Assembly: GCA_013390765.1 (NCBI GenBank)
Contig: JACAST010000001.1
Span: 1-64,000 of the forward strand
DNA from: Marine Group I thaumarchaeote
GTDB taxonomy: Archaea; Thermoproteota; Nitrososphaeria; Nitrososphaerales; Nitrosopumilaceae
DNA: 64,000 nucleotides
Direction of reading: 5' to 3'
In this document: positions 51,174 through 60,265 of the stretch, piece after piece
Position numbering within the stretch: the first letter of the stretch is position 1
Layout: the number at the start of each line of letters is the position of its first letter
The notes under the pieces: model-generated
What the model was told of the DNA's origin: nothing
What the model saw: the letters and a program-made list of their open reading frames with translations, nothing else
Database searches by the model: none
Program-made: the position numbers and the translations under genes

Positions 51174-52180
51174 GTTTTTGTACTCTCATTTCTTATGTCG
51201 ATTAGATCACGTAAAATAGAACTGGCTGTTTCAATACCTCCGGCACCACGACCAATAATGGTTTGTGTTCCTGATTGCTCTGATGTAAATGAAATTGCGT
51301 TTAATGTTCCACTGACACACAAAGGATCATCTGCAGCAATTTCTCTTGGAGCAACAATCAATTCCTTATTGCAGGAAGCAATCAATTTAACCGTACAATT
51401 TTTTTCTGTGGCATGTTTTATATCATCACTATCTATATTTCTAATACCAGTTCTTTTAATATCAGGCATTGTAACCTTCATTCCCATTATCCAGTTTGCC
51501 AAAATTACAAGCTTGGCAGCAGCATCAAGACCGTCCAAGTCAAGAGATTCATCTGCTTCAACATATCCCTTTTGTTTAGCATCACTTAGTGCATTATTGA
51601 ATGACATACCATCTGCCATGTTGGTTAGAATATAGTTTGTAGTACCATTCAGTATGCCATCAAACGAAACTATTCGTTCACCTCTTAAACTATTTTTTGC
51701 AAAATCTAAAATTGGTGTACCACCACCAACTGTTCCACTAAAGCGAAAAAGAACGCGATTATAATCTGCAAGTTCCATGAGTGAAGGGAATGCAAGTGCT
51801 AATGGACCTTTGTTTACTGAAATTACATGCATACCTTGTTTCATCGCATTAATGATGTGAGCCATCCCAGGTTCTGCATCCTTGTAATTACTTTGCGTAG
51901 TCTCAATGAGAACTTCAGCTTCCAGATCATTAATCATCTCAATCCCTGAAGCATTATTTTTTGTTTCAGAGTACTTTTTTACAGAGTTATATTTTTTTTT
52001 AGCATCAATTAATCTACTAATATCTAGTCCTGAAGCATCTGTTGCACTGCCATTTCTATCAAACACGCCAACTATCCTTGGTTTGAGTCCATATCTTGCG
52101 TACAAATCTTCAGATCTTGATTCTAAGAGTTTGGCAAAGCTTTGACCAACAACCCCAAAGCCACAAAGTATTATTCGCAT
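51170..52180 (-). CDS. hom: Homoserine dehydrogenase
   Basis: The 336-residue protein starts with the NAD(P)-binding motif ILCGFGVVGQSFAKLL, has VISVNKGPLAL, FSGTVGGGTPILDF, GILNGTTNYIL and the catalytic-site segment AKQKGYVEADESLDLDGLDAA. It lacks a regulatory ACT domain. It makes homoserine for methionine and threonine. The PUA gene follows with a four-base overlap. Confidence 0.96.
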   Translation of the reverse strand: MRIILCGFGVVGQSFAKLLESRSEDLYARYGLKPRIVGVFDRNGSATDASGLDISRLIDAKKKYNSVKKYSETKNNASGIEMINDLEAEVLIETTQSNYKDAEPGMAHIINAMKQGMHVISVNKGPLALAFPSLMELADYNRVLFRFSGTVGGGTPILDFAKNSLRGERIVSFDGILNGTTNYILTNMADGMSFNNALSDAKQKGYVEADESLDLDGLDAAAKLVILANWIMGMKVTMPDIKRTGIRNIDSDDIKHATEKNCTVKLIASCNKELIVAPREIAADDPLCVSGTLNAISFTSEQSGTQTIIGRGAGGIETASSILRDLIDIRNESTKT

Positions 52181-52205
52181 GGTATAGTAATTCTCAATTG
52201 ATTAT

Positions 52206-52604
52206 TTAGTCTAACTTATCTAAACGTAGAGAGGCAGAGTTTATACAATATCTCAGATTAGTAGGCTGTGGACCATCATCAAAAACATGCCCTAGGTGTG
52301 AACCACATTTTTTACAGTTTACTTCAGTCCTTAACATACCGTAACTTGCATCTTTCACAAACTCAATGTTATCATTATTTAATACCTGAGAAAAGCTAGG
52401 CCAACCAGTTCCAGAATCAAATTTTGTTTCAGATGAAAAAAGTTCTAGACCACAACATGTGCATTTGTAAGTCCCTTTATCTTTACAGTCACAATAAATT
52501 CCTGTGAATGGGGCTTCGGTATTTTTTCCCCTACATATACTATATTCCTCTGGTGATAGTTGGCTTTTCCACTCATTATCTGTTTTAGAAACTTTATCAT
52601 TCAA
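52206..52604 (-). CDS. msrB: Peptide methionine-R-sulfoxide reductase
   Basis: The protein has the MsrB motifs: two CxxC zinc pairs (CTCCG and CKKCGSH), SGTGWPSF, and the catalytic Cys in [10 protein letters not shown]. It repairs methionine-R-sulfoxide. I chose TTG at 52604, giving an 8-base overlap with the upstream gene; the longer ATG frame from 52664 would overlap by 68 bases and adds a Lys-rich stretch with no family match. Confidence 0.9.
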   Translation of the reverse strand: MNDKVSKTDNEWKSQLSPEEYSICRGKNTEAPFTGIYCDCKDKGTYKCTCCGLELFSSETKFDSGTGWPSFSQVLNNDNIEFVKDASYGMLRTEVNCKKCGSHLGHVFDDGPQPTNLRYCINSASLRLDKLD

Positions 52605-54213
52605 TTTTTTTTCTTTTTTCTTCTGTACGTTTCTCCGATTCAAACCTTTCCAGATCATACTCATTCAAATCAACAAATTTCATGATTTTTGATAACGTTG
52701 GATGTTTTTTGTTAATCAAGCGATACATTTCTTGTACAACCTTTCTGTAGTCTGCATGACCCTGTGGTACTGTTCGTAGTTCAATTAGGTGCGTTGCCTC
52801 TCGTAGGTTAAAGCGCATGTAATATGGATAATTGTAGGCAAAATTTACAATGTACTGGGATTGTTCTGGAAATTTATGTCTCATTTTTTGAAAAACAGAT
52901 TTGGTTAGATACATACAGTCATCAAAGTCTTTTTCGATTCCGAGGTCTATAATTTCATTCGGTGTATCAAACCCATGATCTGTTGTAAGTAACTGTCTTT
53001 CAAGTGTAAGTGCTCGATGTCTATGAAGGTCTCTAAACATTCCAAAGTTTGTTAGCAGATCAAATGTGTAACCAGTCATTTCAAAGGATCTGGGGGGTCT
53101 ATGCCTTCTATTTTGTCTTGCATTGATTAGCTGCCCAATAATCTTGATTTTTGATTTTTTACTCATTTTTTTCACATTTTTAAAAATTTGGGCAAATGTA
53201 AGGCTAGGAGATTGTTCAAAAATTAATGCAGTAATAATACTGTTTATTGATCTTAATTCAGGCTCAAATTCTACTAATTTTACACAATTTCCAAGAATTG
53301 GTTTGCCACGAATATTATTTCTAGATGCCTTGTATGAAATTTTTTTAATGTCATTGAAATATTTTTGTAATGCCTTTCCATATTTGTCATTTGAACGACT
53401 AACAAATGATTTGATCATTTTATCCAATTCATTTTTAATTTTAGTCCCAAGTTGTTTTTCTTCAGTCAATTCAGAGCTAAAAAGAATTGTTATAAGATAT
53501 TCAAACGCGCGTCCATTTCCAGTTATACCAACATTAGTTAGTGTTGATGCAGGTAACAGTCCACGTAAAACATCTAATGCCTTTGCTTTCGTTGCAGCAC
53601 GATAAATCATATTAGCAGATTTTATGTCGTTTTCATTCTTTAATTTAGAAATTTTCTTTTCAATACCATCTTGTGATTTAAATTTGTAATTTTCAATAGG
53701 ATCATTTTCTCGTATGAATTTTAACATCGGCTGGACATTCTTTGCGTATATGTTGAAATCCAAATTACATGATTCCAAATAGTCATCAGCAAAACGTGAT
53801 TTTTTTAAAACAGGTTCACGATAAAATTTGTATTTACCATTTATTTTTTTATCCCAAGATACATATCTTGATGATTTCTCTAAATAGGATAAACCAATTC
53901 TTCTGTCCTCAATTTTTTTCACAGCAATATTTGATAATCCCTCAATTGCAATTTGCGCACCACCCAATTCAGCGACTGAATCGTCACCATATTCAAGTAA
54001 AACACGTTTGTAAAATTCCTCGCCACGATTTTGATTTTTTAAAAACTCGTCCAGAAACACTCTACGCATAGTTTTATCTGTCCTGCTATATCTAGACATG
54101 AGTGCACCTCGATCAACCTGCTTAGGCGTTGTAATTACAAAAACAGAATTGTCAATGTTAGAAAAATGTTTTAAAAGTTTTTTTCTTTCCGAACTTGAAA
54201 ATTTTTCTTGCAT
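52597..54213 (-). CDS. Double-length ThyX-like (flavin thymidylate synthase family) protein
   Basis: The 538-residue protein is about twice the usual ThyX length. The N-terminal half has [18 protein letters not shown] and a motif ending [11 protein letters not shown]. The second half has [19 protein letters not shown] and [15 protein letters not shown], then [23 protein letters not shown]. These are fragments of the ThyX pattern RHRxxSxxxxSxR, spread over two domains. The flavin-binding residues are not clearly complete in either half. It may be a tandem duplication in which the halves have specialised. Function as a real thymidylate synthase is uncertain. Confidence 0.75.
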   Translation of the reverse strand: MQEKFSSSERKKLLKHFSNIDNSVFVITTPKQVDRGALMSRYSRTDKTMRRVFLDEFLKNQNRGEEFYKRVLLEYGDDSVAELGGAQIAIEGLSNIAVKKIEDRRIGLSYLEKSSRYVSWDKKINGKYKFYREPVLKKSRFADDYLESCNLDFNIYAKNVQPMLKFIRENDPIENYKFKSQDGIEKKISKLKNENDIKSANMIYRAATKAKALDVLRGLLPASTLTNVGITGNGRAFEYLITILFSSELTEEKQLGTKIKNELDKMIKSFVSRSNDKYGKALQKYFNDIKKISYKASRNNIRGKPILGNCVKLVEFEPELRSINSIITALIFEQSPSLTFAQIFKNVKKMSKKSKIKIIGQLINARQNRRHRPPRSFEMTGYTFDLLTNFGMFRDLHRHRALTLERQLLTTDHGFDTPNEIIDLGIEKDFDDCMYLTKSVFQKMRHKFPEQSQYIVNFAYNYPYYMRFNLREATHLIELRTVPQGHADYRKVVQEMYRLINKKHPTLSKIMKFVDLNEYDLERFESEKRTEEKRKKIE

Positions 54214-54304
54214 TGTTTAATTAGTATTTGTGATGATAATAAATTATATTGAAATGAAAAGCATGACCAATCTTGATCGCAAGAATTGCTTGTAATTATC
54301 TTGA

Positions 54305-54607
54305 CTAGTTTTCACTTTCTGAGTTTTCTTTTGTTCTATTGATGTTAATCAAATCAAGTGGTTTTGGTTGTTGTGGTTTTGATTGCCATCTTAGCAGCAC
54401 ATCTTTGAATTTGTTTGCCTCATCCACGTTGTCAGTATACATTATTGTTGTAACCCATCTACCCTTGCCAGCTGGTCCACCAATAGAGTTCATCCAGAAA
54501 TCACTGGGTAATGATTTCAGCGCCTTATTATCAGGGTCACGACTTAGATCAGTCCATCTTTTTGCAACAAATGCCAGAATTTGATTTAACTCGTTTTTGT
54601 CAATCAT
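54305..54607 (-). CDS. Hypothetical protein, 100 residues
   Basis: The protein has a conserved-looking core, SDFWMNSIGGPAGKGRWVTTIMYTDNVDEANKF, and a hydrophilic C terminus. There are no Cys residues or membrane segments. It lies divergent from cdvA, upstream of the ThyX-like gene on the same strand with a 91-base gap. The family is unknown to me. Confidence 0.6.
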   Translation of the reverse strand: MIDKNELNQILAFVAKRWTDLSRDPDNKALKSLPSDFWMNSIGGPAGKGRWVTTIMYTDNVDEANKFKDVLLRWQSKPQQPKPLDLININRTKENSESEN

Positions 54608-54743
54608 AAGATTTCTTGTTGGTATTACAATTTTAAAATTGTGAATTCTTACATATCACTCTATTATTAGTTAATTTCTTCTTACAAAAGCAGGAAACGA
54701 TTTTTACACCTTGTAGGTTATATGGTAATTTACATTATCGCTC

Positions 54744-55562
54744 ATGGCCTTAGATGAGGTTTCAATCATTGGTAAGCCTGTTAAAGACATGTATGGTTCT
54801 ACTATTGGAATTGTACTAGGTACACTTACTCATATAGATGGTTGTATTCAAACAGTTGGTATCGATTGTGGCTCGGAAGGACTCAAACAAATTCCGTACG
54901 AGCAGCTTGTTTTACAAGAAGATGTTGCAATCTACATTCCGGGGTGGAGAATAGATGCACAAAAGATCTTGAGAGAAAAGAAGCTTACACTTCGACGCCT
55001 TAAGGCATTGATGAATATTATATCAGAAAATGACGCAATGAAATCTGATGCGGATCTAATTCATGGTACATATAAAACAAAATTGATGGATTTAGATGAG
55101 GCTGAATTAAAAGTCAGAGATGAATTATCAGCCCGCTTAGAAGAATTAGATAGCCAAGAACAGGCAGTTAAAACAATATTATTTGATGCAAAAGTGCAGT
55201 TCAAAAGTGAGGAAGTCACTGATTCTACATTTGAATCTATACAGAAACACTGTAACAATCTTCTTGAACGTTTATCACATGAGAGAGTTGAAGTTACTAA
55301 TGTACAAAGACGTATTGAAGAACTGTCGTTGGAATGTACAGAATTAACTCAACCTAAAAAGGAGATGATACAAGAATCTGCTGTCTCCTATCTTGATTCA
55401 TCAGGTCATACTTTTACGGAACATGAAAATATTTTACCAGAGCCTCCAATTGAAAATTCAGAATCACTCATTCAAGCCTCTACTGAAGAGCAAGACAATC
55501 ATGAAGATTCACCAGAATCTAGCGAGTCTGATTGGATGTCTAAAATGGAATGCAATAACTGA
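54744..55562 (+). CDS. cdvA: Cell division protein CdvA
   Basis: The 272-residue protein has an N-terminal PRC-barrel (IIGKPVKDMYGSTIGIVLGTLTHIDG), a long coiled coil (about residues 95-205) and a hydrophilic, acidic tail ending SDWMSKMECNN, which would carry the CdvB-binding peptide. This is the CdvA layout. In thaumarchaea the Cdv (ESCRT-like) system divides the cell. cdvB and cdvC are not in this window. Confidence 0.88.
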   Translation: MALDEVSIIGKPVKDMYGSTIGIVLGTLTHIDGCIQTVGIDCGSEGLKQIPYEQLVLQEDVAIYIPGWRIDAQKILREKKLTLRRLKALMNIISENDAMKSDADLIHGTYKTKLMDLDEAELKVRDELSARLEELDSQEQAVKTILFDAKVQFKSEEVTDSTFESIQKHCNNLLERLSHERVEVTNVQRRIEELSLECTELTQPKKEMIQESAVSYLDSSGHTFTEHENILPEPPIENSESLIQASTEEQDNHEDSPESSESDWMSKMECNN

Positions 55563-55645
55563 CTTTAGTTTTTAAATATAGCTTAAACCTCATATACATC
55601 TATTAACACTTAGAAATAACTTACTCATTTTATAATTGAAAACAA

Positions 55646-57568
55646 ATGAGTGAGGATTTCTATGAAATTAGTTTGGGAAATTTTGATACAGAAACCAGAA
55701 GAAGATCTAATTTAGATCCAGTTTTATTTTGGGATGAGCAAGCAAAAAAACTTTCATGGTTTAACCAGTGGACAAAAACCCTTGAGTGGAATTCACCGTT
55801 TGCTAAATGGTTTATTGGCGGTAAGATCAACGCTTCTTATAACACCCTGGATGTACATCAAACTACCAGAGCAAAAAAACCTGCAATCCTCTGGGAGGGG
55901 GAGGATGGTACAAACAGAACAATAACTTATGCGGATCTTTATCGTGATGTTTGTAAGTTTGCCAATGTACTAAAATCACTTGGTGTCAAAAAGGGAGATC
56001 GAGTTACAATTTATCTTCCTATGGTGCCCGAACTCCCGGTTGCTATGCTTGCCTGTGCCAGAATAGGAGCCATCCATACAGTTGTATTTTCTGGTTTTAG
56101 TGCAACCTCCTTACGAGACAGAATTGATGATTCAAAATCTAAGGTGATAGTTACTGCTGACGTTGGTTATCGAAGAGGTAATTCAGTGAATCTAAAGGAG
56201 ATTATTGATGATGCAATAAACGAACTTAATTTTGTAGAACATGTTGTAGTTTTAAAGCGGACAGAAGTAAGTTTGCTTCTTGGCACAAAAGATAAGCTTT
56301 GGCATGAATTAATGAGAGATTCATCTGAGGAATGTGAGCCTGAACAGCTTGAGAGCACTCACCCACTTTTCATTTTGTATACTTCCGGAACTACTGGAAA
56401 ACCAAAAGGTGTGCTTCATGGAACAGGTGGATATCTTACACATTTGAATTCAACATTCCAGTGGGCGTTTGACATTAAAGATTCTGATATCTTTTTTTGT
56501 ACTGCAGATATTGGATGGGTTACAGGTCATAGCTATGTAGTATATGGACCACTTCTTCATGGTGCGACTGAAATCATGTACGAGGGTGTGCCTGATTATC
56601 CTAGCATGTCAAGAATATGGGATATCATTCAAAGATATGGCGTAACAATTTTTTATACCACACCTACAGCGCTGAGAATGTTCATGAAGTTTGGCGATTC
56701 CATCCCAAACTCGTTTAAACTTTCTTCGCTGAGACTTTTAGGAACAGTCGGAGAACCAATAAACCCAGAAGTTTGGCGCTGGTATTTTAAGACAATTGGA
56801 AAATCAAAGTGTCCAATTGTTGATACATGGTGGCAAACCGAAACAGGTGGTATGATGCTTTCCCCGCTCCCAGGACTTGAAACAATTCCACTAAAACCTG
56901 GTTCTGCGACAAGACCAATACCCGGCACTGATATTACAGTAGTTGATGAGCAAGGAAATGAACTACCATCCAACACAAAGGGATACTTGGTAATAAGAAA
57001 ACCATGGCCTGGAATGTTACTGACGCTATGGGGGGATGATGAAAAATACAAAAATGTTTACTGGTCAAAGTTTGAGAATAATTATTATTCTGGTGATTAT
57101 GCAATAAAAGACTCTGATGGGTACTTTTGGCTTCTTGGCCGTGCTGACGATATTTTAAAAGTTGCAGGGCATCGTATTGGAACTGCAGAGCTAGAAAACA
57201 GCCTAGTCTCTCATGGTGACATTGCGGAAGCCGCTGTATGCGGAATTCCTGATGAGATAAAAGGTGAGGTGATCGTTGCGTTTGTGGTTTTGAAACAAAA
57301 TGCAAAAAAAATCGGAAGCATATTACGAACAGAACTTATAGAAACTATTAGGAATGGGATTGGGCCAATTGCTACCCCACAGCAGATCTATTTTGTAACA
57401 AAATTACCAAAAACTCGTAGCGGTAAAATAATGAGACGTGTATTAAAAGCAATTGCAAGCAATGAAAAGATTGGGGATGTTAGTACCTTAGAGGATGGCA
57501 GTGCTGTTAAAGATGTCCAGGATGCCTTTACTGAACTTGAAAGAACAGTCAGAGAAAATAAAAGTTAG
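55646..57568 (+). CDS. acsA: Acetyl-CoA synthetase, AMP-forming
   Basis: The 640-residue protein has the AMP-binding motif YTSGTTGKPKG, WWQTETGGMM, and the final KTRSGKIMRRVL with the conserved Lys. It joins acetate (or a similar acid such as 3-hydroxypropionate) to CoA. Length is typical. In thaumarchaea the carbon-fixation steps use other synthetases, so acetate assimilation is the default guess. Confidence 0.95.
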   Translation: MSEDFYEISLGNFDTETRRRSNLDPVLFWDEQAKKLSWFNQWTKTLEWNSPFAKWFIGGKINASYNTLDVHQTTRAKKPAILWEGEDGTNRTITYADLYRDVCKFANVLKSLGVKKGDRVTIYLPMVPELPVAMLACARIGAIHTVVFSGFSATSLRDRIDDSKSKVIVTADVGYRRGNSVNLKEIIDDAINELNFVEHVVVLKRTEVSLLLGTKDKLWHELMRDSSEECEPEQLESTHPLFILYTSGTTGKPKGVLHGTGGYLTHLNSTFQWAFDIKDSDIFFCTADIGWVTGHSYVVYGPLLHGATEIMYEGVPDYPSMSRIWDIIQRYGVTIFYTTPTALRMFMKFGDSIPNSFKLSSLRLLGTVGEPINPEVWRWYFKTIGKSKCPIVDTWWQTETGGMMLSPLPGLETIPLKPGSATRPIPGTDITVVDEQGNELPSNTKGYLVIRKPWPGMLLTLWGDDEKYKNVYWSKFENNYYSGDYAIKDSDGYFWLLGRADDILKVAGHRIGTAELENSLVSHGDIAEAAVCGIPDEIKGEVIVAFVVLKQNAKKIGSILRTELIETIRNGIGPIATPQQIYFVTKLPKTRSGKIMRRVLKAIASNEKIGDVSTLEDGSAVKDVQDAFTELERTVRENKS

Positions 57569-57577
57569 TAAAATAGC

Positions 57578-57940
57578 TCAAACATCGCTTTTTGTTATCT
57601 CACAATATTTGTTGCTACCCTCGAAGAATTTTACACCATAAATAGGAATCTTGTCCTTCAAGTGTTCAAAAATCCACATTGCTATATTTTCTGATGTAGG
57701 AAAATCAAACATACTGTCAAGGTTTGTATGATCTAACTGTTGGAGTGTTTGCCAGCATATTTTTTTCATCTCATCAAATTCTATTATCATATTATCTTTG
57801 TACGTTGAACCATTTTTTAACTCACCAGCAGCCTCTACAATTATTCTAGCTGTATGTCCATGCGGTTTTCCACATTTTGGATGACCCTTTAAAGTATGAG
57901 CAAAATCTATCTCGAACTCAACTCCGATTTTTGTTTGCAT
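57578..57940 (-). CDS. queD: 6-pyruvoyl-tetrahydropterin synthase / QueD-like protein
   Basis: The 120-residue protein has the zinc-binding and catalytic pattern of the family: DFAHTLKGHPKCGKPHGHTARI and LDHTNLD, with Glu in FFEGSN. It makes a pterin or the 7-deazaguanine precursor. The start is ATG at 57940. It is convergent with the acetyl-CoA synthetase gene. Confidence 0.9.
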   Translation of the reverse strand: MQTKIGVEFEIDFAHTLKGHPKCGKPHGHTARIIVEAAGELKNGSTYKDNMIIEFDEMKKICWQTLQQLDHTNLDSMFDFPTSENIAMWIFEHLKDKIPIYGVKFFEGSNKYCEITKSDV

Positions 57941-58029
57941 GTTTTATGAACATTTTGGGGTTTGAAATACCTAGCGAATTAGAAGATGTACATATGGTAA
58001 ATATGTCTGGTAATCAATTGTACGGTTTA

Positions 58030-58251
58030 TCATGTGTTATTTTTTAGATTTTTAGTATATTCTCTATAAGTTTGGAGTAGATTTAAACAACAAACATTCA
58101 TCTTCTGCAGTTTTTGATATGCAGGATTTTCAATTGCTATGTCTTTTTTTGATTCATATTTTTTAAAATCAGCAAAAAGGGCAGAAAGTTCTTTTTCAAG
58201 AGTATCAATTTTCGTTTCGATTTTTAATAACTCATAACCCTTTGGTTCCAT
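58030..58251 (-). CDS. Small coiled-coil protein, 73 residues
   Basis: The protein is mostly one long helix with heptad pattern (LLKIETKIDTLEKELSALFADF) and two adjacent Cys residues near residue 54-55. It has no membrane segment. The function is unknown. It is divergent from the Lrp-like gene at 58335. Confidence 0.55.
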   Translation of the reverse strand: MEPKGYELLKIETKIDTLEKELSALFADFKKYESKKDIAIENPAYQKLQKMNVCCLNLLQTYREYTKNLKNNT

Positions 58252-58334
58252 TTTGATTTAATACACACATAACATTATAAAAAATCTTATAGAATCACAT
58301 CTCAGGTTAAATATTTGTATGATGTGGTGTATCT

Positions 58335-58574
58335 ATGGCAGAGGCATACATTTTAATCAATTGTGAGATTGGTTCAGAGGAACAAGTCATAACTGCACTC
58401 AAAAACATCGATAGTGTAAAAGAAGTTCACGGTACATTTGGTGCTTACGACATACTGGCTAAGATTGAATCTCCTCAGGTTGAGGATTTACGTGAAACTA
58501 TAACTTGGAAGATACGTAAAATAGATAAAATTCGTTCAACATTAACCCTGATGGGTATTGAAGGACAGAGTTAA
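58335..58574 (+). CDS. Lrp/AsnC ligand-binding (RAM) domain protein
   Basis: The 79-residue protein is a stand-alone RAM domain: AYILINCEIGSEEQVITALKNIDSVKEVHGTFGAYDILAKIE. It lacks the helix-turn-helix DNA-binding half of Lrp, so it may sense amino acids as a partner of a full-length regulator. Such single-domain proteins are common in thaumarchaea. Confidence 0.92.
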   Translation: MAEAYILINCEIGSEEQVITALKNIDSVKEVHGTFGAYDILAKIESPQVEDLRETITWKIRKIDKIRSTLTLMGIEGQS

Positions 58575-58628
58575 GCAGTAACCTCTAATATTAATTGTAT
58601 TTTAATTGCATACCATAGCGGATAAGAT

Positions 58629-59186
58629 TTGAATATATTTGATTTAGCAGAGCAGAATTTTCTAATTACATTTTCTGTAGTTTTGGGAATTGGCTTACTG
58701 CAGGGTGCAATATTGGGTAGGGGAATTCGTAATCGCTTTCCAAGCTTAAAAAGGCATGCACAAATTGTTTCGTCCTCATTACTAGCACTTTTTTCCATTA
58801 ATGTAATACTTAGCGTACTGAAATTTGCAGATCCAATCAAATTTTCTATATCTGAATTCACTATTCCAGCTACAACTGATGAAGCATTCTTATTAGTTCT
58901 TAATCTTATAGGTGTAAATACAGGAGTAGGAACTGTTGTTGCAACGTTTATTTCTGTTACACTAATTATATTTTTGAGATTTGCTGATATACACAACATT
59001 GCAAGATATTTTATTTTTATTTTGAGTTCTATAGTTTTAATTGCGTCATTACTTGGAAAATTTACAGATTTTGTTCCAACTACATTCCAGATAATGCTTT
59101 ATGTATTTTATCAATTAGGAATTACGTTAGGAATATTTTTTATAACTCGTCGCAAGGAATCTGACGTATTATCAGGAATCAAATGA
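58629..59186 (+). CDS. Membrane protein with about five helices
   Basis: The 185-residue protein has five hydrophobic helices with short loops; it starts with TTG at 58629 (MNIFDLAEQNFLITFSVVLG). No conserved motif is obvious. The C terminus is basic (TRRKESDVLSGIK). The family is unknown. It follows the RAM-domain gene on the same strand after 54 bases. Confidence 0.65.
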   Translation: MNIFDLAEQNFLITFSVVLGIGLLQGAILGRGIRNRFPSLKRHAQIVSSSLLALFSINVILSVLKFADPIKFSISEFTIPATTDEAFLLVLNLIGVNTGVGTVVATFISVTLIIFLRFADIHNIARYFIFILSSIVLIASLLGKFTDFVPTTFQIMLYVFYQLGITLGIFFITRRKESDVLSGIK

Positions 59187-59237
59187 TTTGTTTTATATTT
59201 TTTTAAATGAATGATTAGAAAATAAAATATTATTATA

Positions 59238-60140
59238 TTATAAGAGATTTCTTAGCCCTGCACATCTATTTCTAATCGTAACTTCAGTAACACCAGATGC
59301 AATTGATATTTCTTTTTGTGTTTTACTTCCACCTGATGAAATACAAGCAAGGTATAATGCAGCAGCAGCAATTCCCATAGGATCTTTTCCTGCTACTATG
59401 CCAAGCTTCTTTGCTTTGTTTAGTATATTGATTGCTTTTCGTTTGGTCTTCTCACCAAGTCCTGCAATACTTGCAATTCTAGATACACCTTTAACGGGAT
59501 CTGGTACAGGTATTTTAAGATCAAGTTCTCTGAAAATTAGTCTATAGCATCTGGCAACGTCTTTTCTTCTGATATTTATTCCATTTGCAATATCATCTAA
59601 TGTTCTTGATGTCTCAGTGTTTCTACATGAAGCATAAATGCAGGCAGCTACCAAACCATGAATCGATCTACCTTTGACAAGCTTCCTTTCAATTGCTTTT
59701 CTATAGATGTATGCTGCCTTTTCAATAACTGGATCTGTAAGAGAAAGTTTAGCTTTCATTTTATCCATCTCGCTTAGTGCTTGGCGAAGGTTTCTTTCTG
59801 CTGATGAATGAGCTTGAGAACGACTATCCCATGTTCTAAGTCTCTCTATAGATTTTTTCATAGATGAATCTAATGGTTTACCGGTTGCATCCTTATTTTG
59901 TTGTCCAATGATAGTTGAAAGACCCATATCGTGTATTGTAATTGATGTGCCAGCACCAACACGACTTCTATCTGTACCATCATTTGAAAATGAACGCCAC
60001 TCAGGTCCGCCCTCAATGAGCTTTTCCGGCATAACAAATCCACAGAAACTACAGAATAGCTCTCCTGTATTATTATCCAAGATCATTTTTGCTTTAGTAC
60101 ATGATGGACAACGTTGTTTTGTAATTGGTACGTCTCTCAT
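59238..60140 (-). CDS. tfb: Transcription initiation factor B (TFB)
   Basis: The 300-residue protein has an N-terminal zinc ribbon (CPSCTKAKMILDNNTGELFCSFCG), a B-finger/linker and two cyclin repeats (from about residue 110). The C terminus holds the helix-turn-helix (KTQKEISIASGVTEVTIRNR) that reads the BRE. It recruits RNA polymerase with TBP. Thaumarchaea usually have several TFB genes. Confidence 0.97.
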   Translation of the reverse strand: MRDVPITKQRCPSCTKAKMILDNNTGELFCSFCGFVMPEKLIEGGPEWRSFSNDGTDRSRVGAGTSITIHDMGLSTIIGQQNKDATGKPLDSSMKKSIERLRTWDSRSQAHSSAERNLRQALSEMDKMKAKLSLTDPVIEKAAYIYRKAIERKLVKGRSIHGLVAACIYASCRNTETSRTLDDIANGINIRRKDVARCYRLIFRELDLKIPVPDPVKGVSRIASIAGLGEKTKRKAINILNKAKKLGIVAGKDPMGIAAAALYLACISSGGSKTQKEISIASGVTEVTIRNRCAGLRNLL

Positions 60141-60265
60141 TTCTACTTATTATTACATAATTATAATATAAATGGTGATAACTTCTCATTCGTGTTTATT
60201 TGTATGTAGCTAAAGCTAATTTACTCTCATTTTTACAGAATTTATTTTTTTAATTTTTTTATCTT

